This document shows positions 28,010-36,440 of a DNA stretch of 64,000 bases, piece after piece. Numbering within the stretch: position 1 is the first letter of the stretch; every line of letters begins with the position of its first letter. Source of the DNA: Pseudozobellia thermophila (GTDB lineage Bacteria; Bacteroidota; Bacteroidia; Flavobacteriales; Flavobacteriaceae). The DNA lies in contig NZ_FQYU01000001.1 of NCBI RefSeq assembly GCF_900141855.1, positions 159,402 through 223,401 of the forward strand, in the 5' to 3' direction. Below the pieces are notes generated by a model that saw only the letters and a list, made by a program, of their open reading frames with translations, did not search any database and was not told where the DNA came from. The translations under genes were made by a program, and so were the position numbers.

Positions 28010-28729
28010 TTGCTATACAAAAAGTTAACAAATATACTAATTGATATCAATTCCATTCTGTTACCTAGGGTCTGTTTTGGATGTAATACACATTTAATCA
28101 GAGGAGAGGAACATCTATGCACAAGTTGTCGTAACAATTTGCCTCTTACCGATTATAGTTTTAACGTAGAAAATCCGGTAGACCGTATATTTTATGGTAG
28201 AATTAACATAGAAAAGGCAAGTTCCTTCCTGTTTTTCAACAAGGGAGGCATTGTTCAACAGCTTATACACTATCTCAAATACCGGAACCAACAACAAATC
28301 GGCACTTTCTTGGGCGACTGGTACGGACAATTACTGAAACAAAGGGGCGAACTGAAGCGGACCATAGATTTGGTGGCACCGGTACCCCTACATCCAAAAA
28401 AGCTTAAAAAAAGGGGATATAACCAAGTATCGGGCTTTGCCCAACGTTTGGCCCACCATCTTGGCGCCGACTATAACGAGTACCTCTTGATCAAAACAGC
28501 GAATACGAAGACCCAGACGCAAAAAGACCGCTTGGGGCGATGGCAAAGCGGCAAATCGCTCTATGTACCCGCCGATGTGGCCCTGCTCAAGAACAAACGG
28601 GTGCTTTTGGTCGACGACGTCATAACGACCGGGGGAACAATGGAAACCTGTGCAAGTGCACTCGCACAAGGAGAGAACACCTCCATCTATATAGCCAGCA
28701 TGGCCGTGGTGGCGAAATTATGGAATTGA
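28010..28729 (+). CDS. comF: ComF-family amidophosphoribosyltransferase-like protein
   Basis: The 239-residue protein has the ComF layout: an N-terminal zinc motif (CFGC...CTSC, about residues 22-42) and a phosphoribosyltransferase domain with VAPVPLHPKKLKKRGYNQ and the PRPP loop VLLVDDVITTGGT. In competent bacteria ComF helps move incoming single-stranded DNA; competence is not shown here. The start is uncertain: there is no ATG before the zinc motif. I use the TTG at 28010, which gives the usual ~20 residues before the first CxxC; a longer frame would run antisense into the neighbouring gene. The Ig-like lipoprotein gene follows 39 nt later. Confidence 0.85.
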   Translation: MLYKKLTNILIDINSILLPRVCFGCNTHLIRGEEHLCTSCRNNLPLTDYSFNVENPVDRIFYGRINIEKASSFLFFNKGGIVQQLIHYLKYRNQQQIGTFLGDWYGQLLKQRGELKRTIDLVAPVPLHPKKLKKRGYNQVSGFAQRLAHHLGADYNEYLLIKTANTKTQTQKDRLGRWQSGKSLYVPADVALLKNKRVLLVDDVITTGGTMETCASALAQGENTSIYIASMAVVAKLWN

Positions 28730-28768
28730 CCAAATTAGTTGTTTCTTTGTAGCCTAGATTTTACGATT

Positions 28769-30385
28769 ATGGCCCGTAGGTTTGTGGCATTTCTGTTTCT
28801 TTTTTTGATAGCTACCGTATTGTGGCAATGCGCTAGAAAAGGCAGCCCTTCAGGAGGCCCCAAGGACGTAACCCCGCCTACCTTGGTCAAGACCGAGCCC
28901 GAAGGTATGACAACCAATTTTAAGGCCAAACGGATCCGCCTTTACTTCGACGAACTGATCAAACTCGAAGACGTGCAAAACCAGCTCATCGTATCTCCCC
29001 CGCTCAAATACCAGCCCGACATCACCCCACAGGGCGGTGCCAGCAAGTATGTGGAAATAAAGCTTAAGGACACCCTAAGGGAAAATACCACCTATACCCT
29101 CAATTTCGGACAAAGCGTACAAGACAACAACGAGGGCAACCCAAGTGCCTTTCTTACCTATGTTTTTTCTACGGGGGATTATATAGATTCATTGCAATTG
29201 ACGGGTGCCGTAAGGGATGCCTTTAACAAAAAGGCCGATGACTTTATCAGTGTGATGCTCTACGAACTGGATACCGCCTATACCGATTCGACCATTTACA
29301 AAAAACCGCCAAATTACATTACCAATACCTTGGACAGTGCGGTCATCTTCAGACTCAAAAACCTGAAAGAGGGCAAGTACAAGTTGTTCGCCCTAAAAGA
29401 TGCGGCCAAAAACAACGTGTTCGACCAAAATGCGGATAAAATCGCCTTTTTGCAAGACACCATAACCCTTCCCACAGACTCGACCTATGTGCTGACCCTT
29501 TTTAAGGAGGTGCCCAACTACAGTATGGCCGTACCCAGCTTTGTAGCCAAAAACAGAATACAGTTCGGGTATTACGGGGATGCCAGCGACGTGGTAATAG
29601 AACCGTTGACCCAATTACCCGATACCGTAAATACCAAAATTTTAAAAGAAAGGGACAAGGACACCATTAATTTCTGGTTTACGCCTTTCGAGGTAGATTC
29701 GATCGTCTTTACCGTTACGAACGAACGTTTTAATGTTAGGGATACTTTTAGCGTCAAGAGCAGAAAAGTCGGTATCGACAGCTTACAGCTCAGGCCCAAC
29801 CAAAGCGGATCCCTAAGTTTTTCCGACCCGTTCCATATACAGGCCAACACCCCATTGACAAAAATCGACACGACCAAGATCAGTATGATGGACCAAGACT
29901 CGCTTCCGGTCAATTACTCGGCCCAATTGGACACCTTATTGAACCATGTGAGCCTTGATTTTCCGGTAGAGCCCAACCAAAGCTACCAAATCGACCTGTT
30001 GCCAGGTGCCATTACCGATTTTTTCGGCCAAGTAAACGACACCACGGCCTACTTTCTATCTACAGGAAGTTACGCCGACTTCGGCAACCTTACCTTTAAT
30101 ATAAACGTCGATGAAAACGCGTATCCCTTGATCGTTCAGTTGACCGACGAACAAGGCAAGGTCAAAAGGGAAATTCTCGCCACCGAACCACAGGCTTTTG
30201 AATTTAACCATTTGGAACCCGCCAATTATCTTGTACGGGTCATCTTCGATGCCAACAACAACGGAAAATGGGATACGGGGAATTACCTAAAGAAGCTTCA
30301 ACCCGAAAAAATCAGTTACTACCCCGATATTATTGAAATACGTGCCAACTGGGAAAAGGTAGAGACCTTTACCATTCGAGATTGA
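28769..30385 (+). CDS. Ig-like domain lipoprotein (SbsA Ig-like / Big_5)
   Basis: The 538-residue lipoprotein has a signal ending at a lipobox Cys (VLWQCARKGSPSGGPKDV). A Big_5/SbsA Ig-like domain follows directly (PPTLVKTEPEGMTTNF, RIRLYFDELI, TYTLNFGQSVQDNNEGNP), then several further beta domains. The C-terminal part contains a DANNNGKWDTGNY turn, like an EF-hand-type calcium loop. Such proteins are conserved in Bacteroidota as predicted envelope structural lipoproteins; the role is unknown. Its last 17 bases overlap the end of the omega-amidase gene on the other strand. I took the ATG at 28769 because it opens on the signal peptide. Confidence 0.85.
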   Translation: MARRFVAFLFLFLIATVLWQCARKGSPSGGPKDVTPPTLVKTEPEGMTTNFKAKRIRLYFDELIKLEDVQNQLIVSPPLKYQPDITPQGGASKYVEIKLKDTLRENTTYTLNFGQSVQDNNEGNPSAFLTYVFSTGDYIDSLQLTGAVRDAFNKKADDFISVMLYELDTAYTDSTIYKKPPNYITNTLDSAVIFRLKNLKEGKYKLFALKDAAKNNVFDQNADKIAFLQDTITLPTDSTYVLTLFKEVPNYSMAVPSFVAKNRIQFGYYGDASDVVIEPLTQLPDTVNTKILKERDKDTINFWFTPFEVDSIVFTVTNERFNVRDTFSVKSRKVGIDSLQLRPNQSGSLSFSDPFHIQANTPLTKIDTTKISMMDQDSLPVNYSAQLDTLLNHVSLDFPVEPNQSYQIDLLPGAITDFFGQVNDTTAYFLSTGSYADFGNLTFNINVDENAYPLIVQLTDEQGKVKREILATEPQAFEFNHLEPANYLVRVIFDANNNGKWDTGNYLKKLQPEKISYYPDIIEIRANWEKVETFTIRD

Positions 30386-31145
30386 AACGGTCCCTATCTT
30401 GCAGAAACTTGAGTTTATTTCTTGTTTGGGCGATATGGTCTTTATACAGCGTTGCATAAATTATTTCCTCCCTGTCGGAAAATGCAATTTGCTCGCCCAG
30501 GCAATCGTATGCGGCCGAATGGCCGTTGTAAACATGGCCGTTTTCATCAGTACCGATACGGTTCGCCCCGACGCAATAGGCCACGTTCTCGATAGCCCTG
30601 GCCTTTAACAGGGCGTCCCAGGCATCGATCCTGGCTTTCGGCCAGTTGGCCACGTACAACAAAAGGTCATAGTCATCGGTATTTCTTGCCCAGACCGGAA
30701 ACCTCAGATCGTAGCAGATCATCGGGCAAATCCGAAAACCACGGTAGGTTACCGTCAATCTTTTTTTTCCCGATTGATAGACCCGGTCTTCCCCTGCCAA
30801 GGTAAAGGTATGCCGCTTGTCATAAAACCGTACCTCACCGGCCGGCGGCACAAAGAACAGGCGATTGGTATAAACTCCTTGCGAGTTGTTGGCTATACTC
30901 CCGACCAAGGCCGCCCCTTTTTTTTCGGCCCACTGCCCCATCCATTCGATCGTTGTCCGACCATCATCGGCCTTTATGTTCCCAGGCGACATGGTAAACC
31001 CGGTGGTGAACATTTCGGGTAGAACGATCAAATCGACATTCGGGGCAAGGGCATCCAGTTTTTTACCGATACGACTTCTGTTCGCCTCCGGATCTTCCCA
31101 AACCAATGGGGTTTGTACCAAGGCTATGTTCAACCTATCATTCAT
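30369..31145 (-). CDS. Nitrilase-superfamily omega-amidase
   Basis: The 258-residue carbon-nitrogen hydrolase shows the Glu-Lys-Cys triad: Glu44 (VLPEMFTTGF), Lys110 (FYDKRHTF) and Cys144 (MICYDLRFP). The pattern is that of the YafV/Nit2 branch, which deamidates 2-oxoglutaramate and 2-oxosuccinamate in metabolite repair; assignment to that branch is by motif likeness. Length is typical. It lies 52 nt downstream of an ankyrin-repeat gene on the same strand, and its 3' end overlaps the lipoprotein gene by 17 nt. Confidence 0.92.
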   Translation of the reverse strand: MNDRLNIALVQTPLVWEDPEANRSRIGKKLDALAPNVDLIVLPEMFTTGFTMSPGNIKADDGRTTIEWMGQWAEKKGAALVGSIANNSQGVYTNRLFFVPPAGEVRFYDKRHTFTLAGEDRVYQSGKKRLTVTYRGFRICPMICYDLRFPVWARNTDDYDLLLYVANWPKARIDAWDALLKARAIENVAYCVGANRIGTDENGHVYNGHSAAYDCLGEQIAFSDREEIIYATLYKDHIAQTRNKLKFLQDRDRFNLEW

Positions 31146-31197
31146 AATTTATCGCTATCCCATACGGTTATCTTCGAAAGTTACGTTCAGGCCAACC

Positions 31198-31668
31198 TCA
31201 CGCCTTTTCAAGCAGATCGACAAGTTCCGTCGCTCCTTGCAACCTGGCATGGTCCAAGGCCGTGTTCCCTCGATTGTCCTTTACCAGATCATCGGCGCCC
31301 TTTTCGATCAGCAGTTTTGCAATATCAAGCTGGTTAAAGGTAGCCGCGTATATCAAACACGTTGCTCCCATTGCATTGCGAACGTTGACATTGGCTCCCT
31401 TGTCGACCAAAACCTTTGCAATATCGGAAAACCCCTTGAAGCAAACACCCATTAAAGCCGTATTTCCGGCCCCATCGGTGGCATCGATCTCTGCCCCTTT
31501 GGACAAAAGCAGGTCAACGACCTGCGATTGACCATAGTACGCGGCAAGTATAAGCGGGGTAGACCCACGCTGGTCCCTTGCATTCAACAGATCGGCACTT
31601 TCATCGAGCATAGATTCAACCGCCCTTGTATTGCCCGATCTTATTTCATTGAAAAACGCTTCGTTCAT
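31198..31668 (-). CDS. Small ankyrin-repeat protein
   Basis: The 156-residue protein is almost entirely ankyrin repeats of ~33 residues: RDQRGSTPLILAAYYGQSQV, TDGAGNTALMGVCFKGFSDI, RNAMGATCLIYAATFNQLDI and KDNRGNTALDHARLQGATEL, plus a degenerate N-terminal one. No signal peptide is seen, so it is probably cytoplasmic and a protein-binding scaffold. It probably shares a transcript with the omega-amidase downstream. In some bacteria similar small ankyrin proteins sit beside catalase; no catalase is in this window. Confidence 0.93.
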   Translation of the reverse strand: MNEAFFNEIRSGNTRAVESMLDESADLLNARDQRGSTPLILAAYYGQSQVVDLLLSKGAEIDATDGAGNTALMGVCFKGFSDIAKVLVDKGANVNVRNAMGATCLIYAATFNQLDIAKLLIEKGADDLVKDNRGNTALDHARLQGATELVDLLEKA

Positions 31669-31880
31669 ATCCTAATAATTTACGGCAACGGCCATTTCAC
31701 TACCGAAAAGTACAAAAAGTGAAGCCTCCTTTTTACCCTGAGCATTATTTACTTCTTATTTTGCCATCAAATATATCAATGACCGGGCTGAGGCGGCTTC
31801 TGAAATCTTAACGACAATTTATAGCTAAATTCCTACGTTATGTCAATAATTCGTATTTTTACCAACAATCCCCCTCTATT

Positions 31881-34103
31881 TTGGAAACACTTACAGTCAA
31901 TTCCTTAGTTAAAGATTCGCCGATATCGATAGCGCTTCTTGATAAAAATTTGCATTTTCAAGCGTACTCCGATGTTTGGCGCCATTCGCTGTGCCCTGAC
32001 CAAACCGATTTTCAGGGCCGGGAGTTTTTTACGGTACTGCCCCATATACCCGAAGCATTCCGTCAAATTTTCAATCAATGCCTAAACGGCAAATCCATTG
32101 AAGACCCCGGTAAAAAATTTATTGCCCAAGATGGGTCCATCAAATGGTACAAATGGCGACTCAATCCGAGAAAAGATACCAATGGGAGCATCGTGGGCCT
32201 GATCGTCGTTCTTGAAGACATAACCCAATTGCAGATGAACCAAGAATTGGTATTGAAGGCCGAAAGAGTGGCTAGAATTGGTGGTTGGGAAATAGATTTG
32301 TTGACCAATAAGATACATTGGACCGATGTCACCAAAGAGATACACGAGGTTCCCAAGGACTATTCGCCCCACCTGCAAGAGGGCATTAATTTTTACAAGG
32401 AAGGTATCCACCGGGACACGATTTCAAAGGTCGTCGACCGGGCGATAAGCGAAGGCACCCCTTGGGACGTCGAACTGATCATCGTTACGGCCAAGGGCAA
32501 CGAGCTCTGGGTGCGCGCCATGGGAGACGTTGAAATGCTCAATGGGAAATGTATACGGGTATTCGGCACATTTCAGGATATCGACGATAAAAAAAGAACC
32601 GAACTACAACTAAGGGAAGTTTCAAAAAGACTGAGCATCGCTACCTCGGGATCCCATATAGGCATTTGGGAATACAACATTAAGTCAAAGGAATCGATCT
32701 GGGATGAAAACATGTACAAATTGTTCAATGTTGAGCAGGGAGAGTTCGATCCGAACGATTTTGGGCTTTGGCTTTCGACCATACATCCCGAAGATAGGGA
32801 AGCTCTCTTAAAAAACTATGGGGAAGCATTGAGCGGAAAAAGGGAATATCGAACCGAGTTCAGAATAGTTCGGCCCGACGGTGGCATCAGCCACCTAGGG
32901 GCCAGGGCGGTACTCGTTCGGGACGAATTCGGCCAACCGTTGAAAATGGTCGGGACCAATTTCGATATTACCGAACTGAAAAATACCCGGTCGATGCTCG
33001 AAAGAAGCGAAAAATCGTTTCAAGGGGCTTTTGAAAAATCGAATACGGGCATGGCCTTGGTAGATATTGCAGGGCAATGGATCCGGGTCAACCAAAGCCT
33101 GTGCAAAAGTCTGGGCTATACCGAAGAAGAGCTCATGCGCTTAAGCTTTCAAGAAATCACTTACCCCGAAAACCTTGAAGAGAGCCTGATCGCTTTTCGT
33201 AAGGTGATCAACGGGGAAACCAACAGCTACCGACTCGAAAAAAAATACCTTCATAAAAAAGGGCATATCGTACATGGTATTTTGACCGTTACCGCCGTGA
33301 GGGACAACAACGACCAACTTGAGCATTTGATCGCACAGGTGATTGACATAACAGAACGAAAAAATGCCGAGGTAGAACTCACCCGTTTGCTCCACATCAC
33401 AAAACAGCAAAACGATAGTTTGCTCAACTTTGCCCATATTGTCTCGCACAACCTAAGATCGCACGCCACCAATCTTTCTATGCTTACCGGCTTTATAAAG
33501 CAAGAAAAAGACCCCAAGGAAATCTCCGAGATCCATCATATGTTAAGCGATGCCTCCGAGAGCCTCAACGAAACCGTTTTGCATTTGAACGAAGTGGTTC
33601 AGTTAAAGGTAGGAGTCTCCGAAAAAATGAAGCCCGTTAACCTGTACAAGACCCTTAAGAACGTAAAGAAAAACTTAAATACCCTGATACAGAAGAAAAA
33701 CGTTGTCCTTCATCTTCAATTTCCCGAAAATTTAACGGTAATGGGCATACCGGCCTATATCGACAGTATCTTTCTCAACCTGATCAGTAACAGTATCAAG
33801 TACAGTTCGCCCGATCGCGCCCCTGAAATAACCATAAGTTCCAAAGCATCAAAAAATAGAGTAATTTTAAGCATTGCCGACAATGGTTTGGGCATCAACC
33901 TCGATAGGCACGGCAAAAAAATATTCGGTATGTACAAAACCTTTCACCGGAACAAGGACGCCAAGGGTATCGGGCTCTTTATTACCAAAAACCAAATCGA
34001 GGCCATGAACGGCACAATCGAAGTGCAAAGTACCGTAAACGAGGGAACGACGTTCACCCTACACTTTGAAGTCAACCAAAAATTACAGGAAATAAATGTT
34101 TAG
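31881..34103 (+). CDS. Multi-PAS sensor histidine kinase
   Basis: The 740-residue kinase has no transmembrane segment. Four PAS/PAC units are visible, each closing with a PAC end: DITQLQ (~113), FQDIDDKKRTE (~231), FDITELKNT (~361) and IDITERKNAEVEL (~488). The dimerisation domain carries the phosphorylated His523 in VSHNLRSHATNL, the HNLR-type H box common in Bacteroidota. The ATPase domain shows FLNLISNSIKYSS, DNGLGI and GIGLFITKNQIEAMNG. The start is a TTG; a 22-codon upstream frame in another phase overlaps it. It overlaps the first receiver gene by 8 nt, so kinase and regulator are translationally coupled. Confidence 0.93.
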   Translation: METLTVNSLVKDSPISIALLDKNLHFQAYSDVWRHSLCPDQTDFQGREFFTVLPHIPEAFRQIFNQCLNGKSIEDPGKKFIAQDGSIKWYKWRLNPRKDTNGSIVGLIVVLEDITQLQMNQELVLKAERVARIGGWEIDLLTNKIHWTDVTKEIHEVPKDYSPHLQEGINFYKEGIHRDTISKVVDRAISEGTPWDVELIIVTAKGNELWVRAMGDVEMLNGKCIRVFGTFQDIDDKKRTELQLREVSKRLSIATSGSHIGIWEYNIKSKESIWDENMYKLFNVEQGEFDPNDFGLWLSTIHPEDREALLKNYGEALSGKREYRTEFRIVRPDGGISHLGARAVLVRDEFGQPLKMVGTNFDITELKNTRSMLERSEKSFQGAFEKSNTGMALVDIAGQWIRVNQSLCKSLGYTEEELMRLSFQEITYPENLEESLIAFRKVINGETNSYRLEKKYLHKKGHIVHGILTVTAVRDNNDQLEHLIAQVIDITERKNAEVELTRLLHITKQQNDSLLNFAHIVSHNLRSHATNLSMLTGFIKQEKDPKEISEIHHMLSDASESLNETVLHLNEVVQLKVGVSEKMKPVNLYKTLKNVKKNLNTLIQKKNVVLHLQFPENLTVMGIPAYIDSIFLNLISNSIKYSSPDRAPEITISSKASKNRVILSIADNGLGINLDRHGKKIFGMYKTFHRNKDAKGIGLFITKNQIEAMNGTIEVQSTVNEGTTFTLHFEVNQKLQEINV

Positions 34104-34500
34104 TACCACATGTATAATCGACGACGACCCCATTTTCATTTACAGCACCAAGCGGGTCATGAAGGATGTTAACTTCAGCGAAGAGGTTATCGTTTACAAT
34201 AATGGTCAGGATGCTATCGACGGACTAAAGGAAATAATTGCCAAAGGCGAAAAAATTCCATCAATAATTTTTCTGGACCTGAACATGCCCATTATGAACG
34301 GGTGGGAGTTTTTGGAAGAATTTGTTCAAATTCCGAACAATAACCGCAAAGAGATAACCATTTACATCATTAGCTCTTCTATCGACCCCCGCGACCTGGA
34401 ACGCATAAAAAATTACAAAATAGTAAACAACTATATACTAAAACCCGTTGTACGCGAAGACTTGCAGACCATTCTTGTAAATTTAAAGACGAGCGAATAG
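34096..34500 (+). CDS. Single-domain response regulator (receiver only)
   Basis: The 134-residue protein is one CheY-like receiver domain without an output domain. The acidic pocket is Asp9-Asp10 (CIIDDDPIF), the phosphoacceptor is Asp61 (IIFLDLNMPIMNGWEF), and the Lys of the last loop is in YILKPVVRED. The start ATG lies inside the end of the kinase gene (8-nt overlap). It probably receives phosphate from that kinase and either acts by protein contact or relays it to another protein. Confidence 0.94.
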   Translation: MFSTTCIIDDDPIFIYSTKRVMKDVNFSEEVIVYNNGQDAIDGLKEIIAKGEKIPSIIFLDLNMPIMNGWEFLEEFVQIPNNNRKEITIYIISSSIDPRDLERIKNYKIVNNYILKPVVREDLQTILVNLKTSE

Positions 34501-34570
34501 GTGCATTCGGCGTTACCACCCCGCCGGATTTCCTGGAGAATGGGCCAAAGGGAGGACAAAAAACCAATCG

Positions 34571-34987
34571 ATGCGCGAATTACTCACGGATATATGTATC
34601 ATTGATGACGATGCCATCTCGGTATTTGGTCTCAAAAGGGGGCTCAAAAAATTATATCCTTCGAAAGACCTGGATCCCGTGGTCTTTGAAAATGGGCTTG
34701 ATGCCTTGGAAGATTTTGAGCAGCGACGAAGGGATGGCCAAAAATTGCCCACCATCATTTTTATAGACCTAAACATGCCCGTTTTAGGTGGGTGGGAGTT
34801 TATGGATGAATTCTCCAATTCCCATCCCTCGAAAGAGACATGGCCCGAGATCTTCATCATGAGTTCGTCAATCAACCCAGACGACCACGAAAAGGCCAGA
34901 TTCTACGGTTTGGAGGGACATTATTTGACCAAGCCCGTGAACAAGGAAACCTTGGAGAAGGTACTGCCCAAGGCCGGCCGGCCCTAG
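34571..34987 (+). CDS. Second single-domain response regulator
   Basis: The 138-residue receiver domain is a paralogue of the preceding protein. The acidic pocket lies in CIIDDDAISVFG, the phosphoacceptor is Asp66 (IIFIDLNMPVLGGWEF), and the conserved Lys is in YLTKPVNKETL. There is no output domain. It follows 70 nt after the first receiver and likely shares its transcript. Two adjacent receivers behind one kinase suggest a branched pathway or a phosphate sink. Its stop is 7 nt from the stop of the convergent DUF5689 gene. Confidence 0.93.
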   Translation: MRELLTDICIIDDDAISVFGLKRGLKKLYPSKDLDPVVFENGLDALEDFEQRRRDGQKLPTIIFIDLNMPVLGGWEFMDEFSNSHPSKETWPEIFIMSSSINPDDHEKARFYGLEGHYLTKPVNKETLEKVLPKAGRP

Positions 34988-34994
34988 TCGGCAA

Positions 34995-36395
34995 TCAATT
35001 TCGGAGTCCCGGGGTAAAATCATCGGGTGCCGACTTGGGTTCGTTGACGGTTCCCGAACCACCGGTATCGTTATAAATTTCCCATTCCGAAAAGGTATAT
35101 ACCGGATTCGCCCTTGCAACCTCCGGTCTGCGCAAAGCCCTACCATCCTCAAACTCGTGGTCCGTTCCGGAACCATCTTCGCCTACGACCCCAAAAACGT
35201 CGATAACGGTACCAAAGGGATCGACCAGCTCCAAATTGTCGTCTCCGTTGGAATCGGCCGGACTATTGGTACGCGCCCCCAAATCGGGAAAAAATCCATA
35301 CACTTTTTCAAATTCTTCAGGATTTGGCGAGATCAAAAAGGTCGAACGCCCCCCGATCGTATATCCAGTTAGGTCGATACTCGAGCCCACCTCCGTATTG
35401 GCATTGGTATACCGTCTTATAGTCCAACCCTTAAGGCTCAGGGCTTGGTCGGAAGCATTGAAAAGTTCAACAAACCGTGCAGAGGCATTGTTATCGGGAT
35501 CGGCCAGTTCGGAAATAAACACACTGGTCGATGTAAACTCATCCACCACATCTTCACAGCGATCGCCAGTAAAGCTAATATCGTCAATACTTCGGACGAC
35601 CAGCCTATAATCGTCGTTTTCCCTTATAAGAACCCCTTGGATCAGGCCGTTGCCTTCGGGGAGTGGTTTCGAATAAAAATCGGAATACCCGCTGTTTACC
35701 AATTCGATTTCCCGATCGGCACAATCGACAAGGGTCCTAAGGGTCTCTTCTTCCGCGACGGCAAAAGGCAGGCCCACCTCTTCCTCGGCCACCTCCATGT
35801 TTTGTAGTTGTACCAGGGTACCTGTATAACGCTCGTCAAGGGCATCCAAAAAAACCAGGGTAGGTTCGATCGGCACAGGATCCTGGCAAGATACGAAGAT
35901 GTGCTTGCCTATGGCCGCAGACGGCAGACGGCCCACGGAAACGGTGCCGAAGGACTCGAATGTTGCCCCCAGTTTATAAACATTGCGGCTTTGCCCCAAA
36001 TAAAGCCCCCGTAGCTTGATGAAAATCTTGCTTCCTACGGGATAGAACAAGTGCGAATCGCGCAGGTCGATTTCGATCAAAAAACCATCGGAAGAATCGC
36101 TAGGCCGGTCTTGAAAATACAGGGTCCCGTAAAAGTTGCCTTCCTTATCGGAGGAAATCACATACCCCTCGATCACCAAATCTTCGGTAATCTGTACGGT
36201 ACTGCCCGAATAAAGCCCTCTCACTTCCTCAAAAGTCGCGTTCGCCGTCAACTTATCGACACAGTTGTCCGCAGCCTTGTCGAAATCCCTGCCCTTGACA
36301 CAGGCAAGGAAGAGAAGTACCGACCCAAGCAGGGCCCCATACCTAAGCCCGGTGCCCAAAGCATGCCCGTGTTTTAAAAAGTTTGTCCTATTCAT
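34995..36395 (-). CDS. Surface lipoprotein with DUF5689 (OB-fold-like) and lamin-tail domains
   Basis: The 466-residue protein has a hydrophobic signal ending in a lipobox (LLFLACVKG). Residues ~45-270 match my recollection of DUF5689, beta-rich and OB-like (VQITEDLVIEGYVISSDKEG, GTLYFQD, YPVGSKIFIKLRGLYLG). Residues ~295-400 are a lamin-tail domain (VFISELADPDNNASARFVELFNAS, LKGWTIRRYT, STFLISPNPEEF, DDNLELVDPFGTVID). Lamin-tail domains are often tied to extracellular nucleases. It lies 45 nt downstream of a TonB receptor on the same strand, so it is probably that receptor's surface partner. No enzymatic domain is seen. Confidence 0.85.
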   Translation of the reverse strand: MNRTNFLKHGHALGTGLRYGALLGSVLLFLACVKGRDFDKAADNCVDKLTANATFEEVRGLYSGSTVQITEDLVIEGYVISSDKEGNFYGTLYFQDRPSDSSDGFLIEIDLRDSHLFYPVGSKIFIKLRGLYLGQSRNVYKLGATFESFGTVSVGRLPSAAIGKHIFVSCQDPVPIEPTLVFLDALDERYTGTLVQLQNMEVAEEEVGLPFAVAEEETLRTLVDCADREIELVNSGYSDFYSKPLPEGNGLIQGVLIRENDDYRLVVRSIDDISFTGDRCEDVVDEFTSTSVFISELADPDNNASARFVELFNASDQALSLKGWTIRRYTNANTEVGSSIDLTGYTIGGRSTFLISPNPEEFEKVYGFFPDLGARTNSPADSNGDDNLELVDPFGTVIDVFGVVGEDGSGTDHEFEDGRALRRPEVARANPVYTFSEWEIYNDTGGSGTVNEPKSAPDDFTPGLRN

Positions 36396-36440
36396 TGTTT
36401 AACACTATTCGTATACCGGTTAGAGCCCATTGCCATCCAA

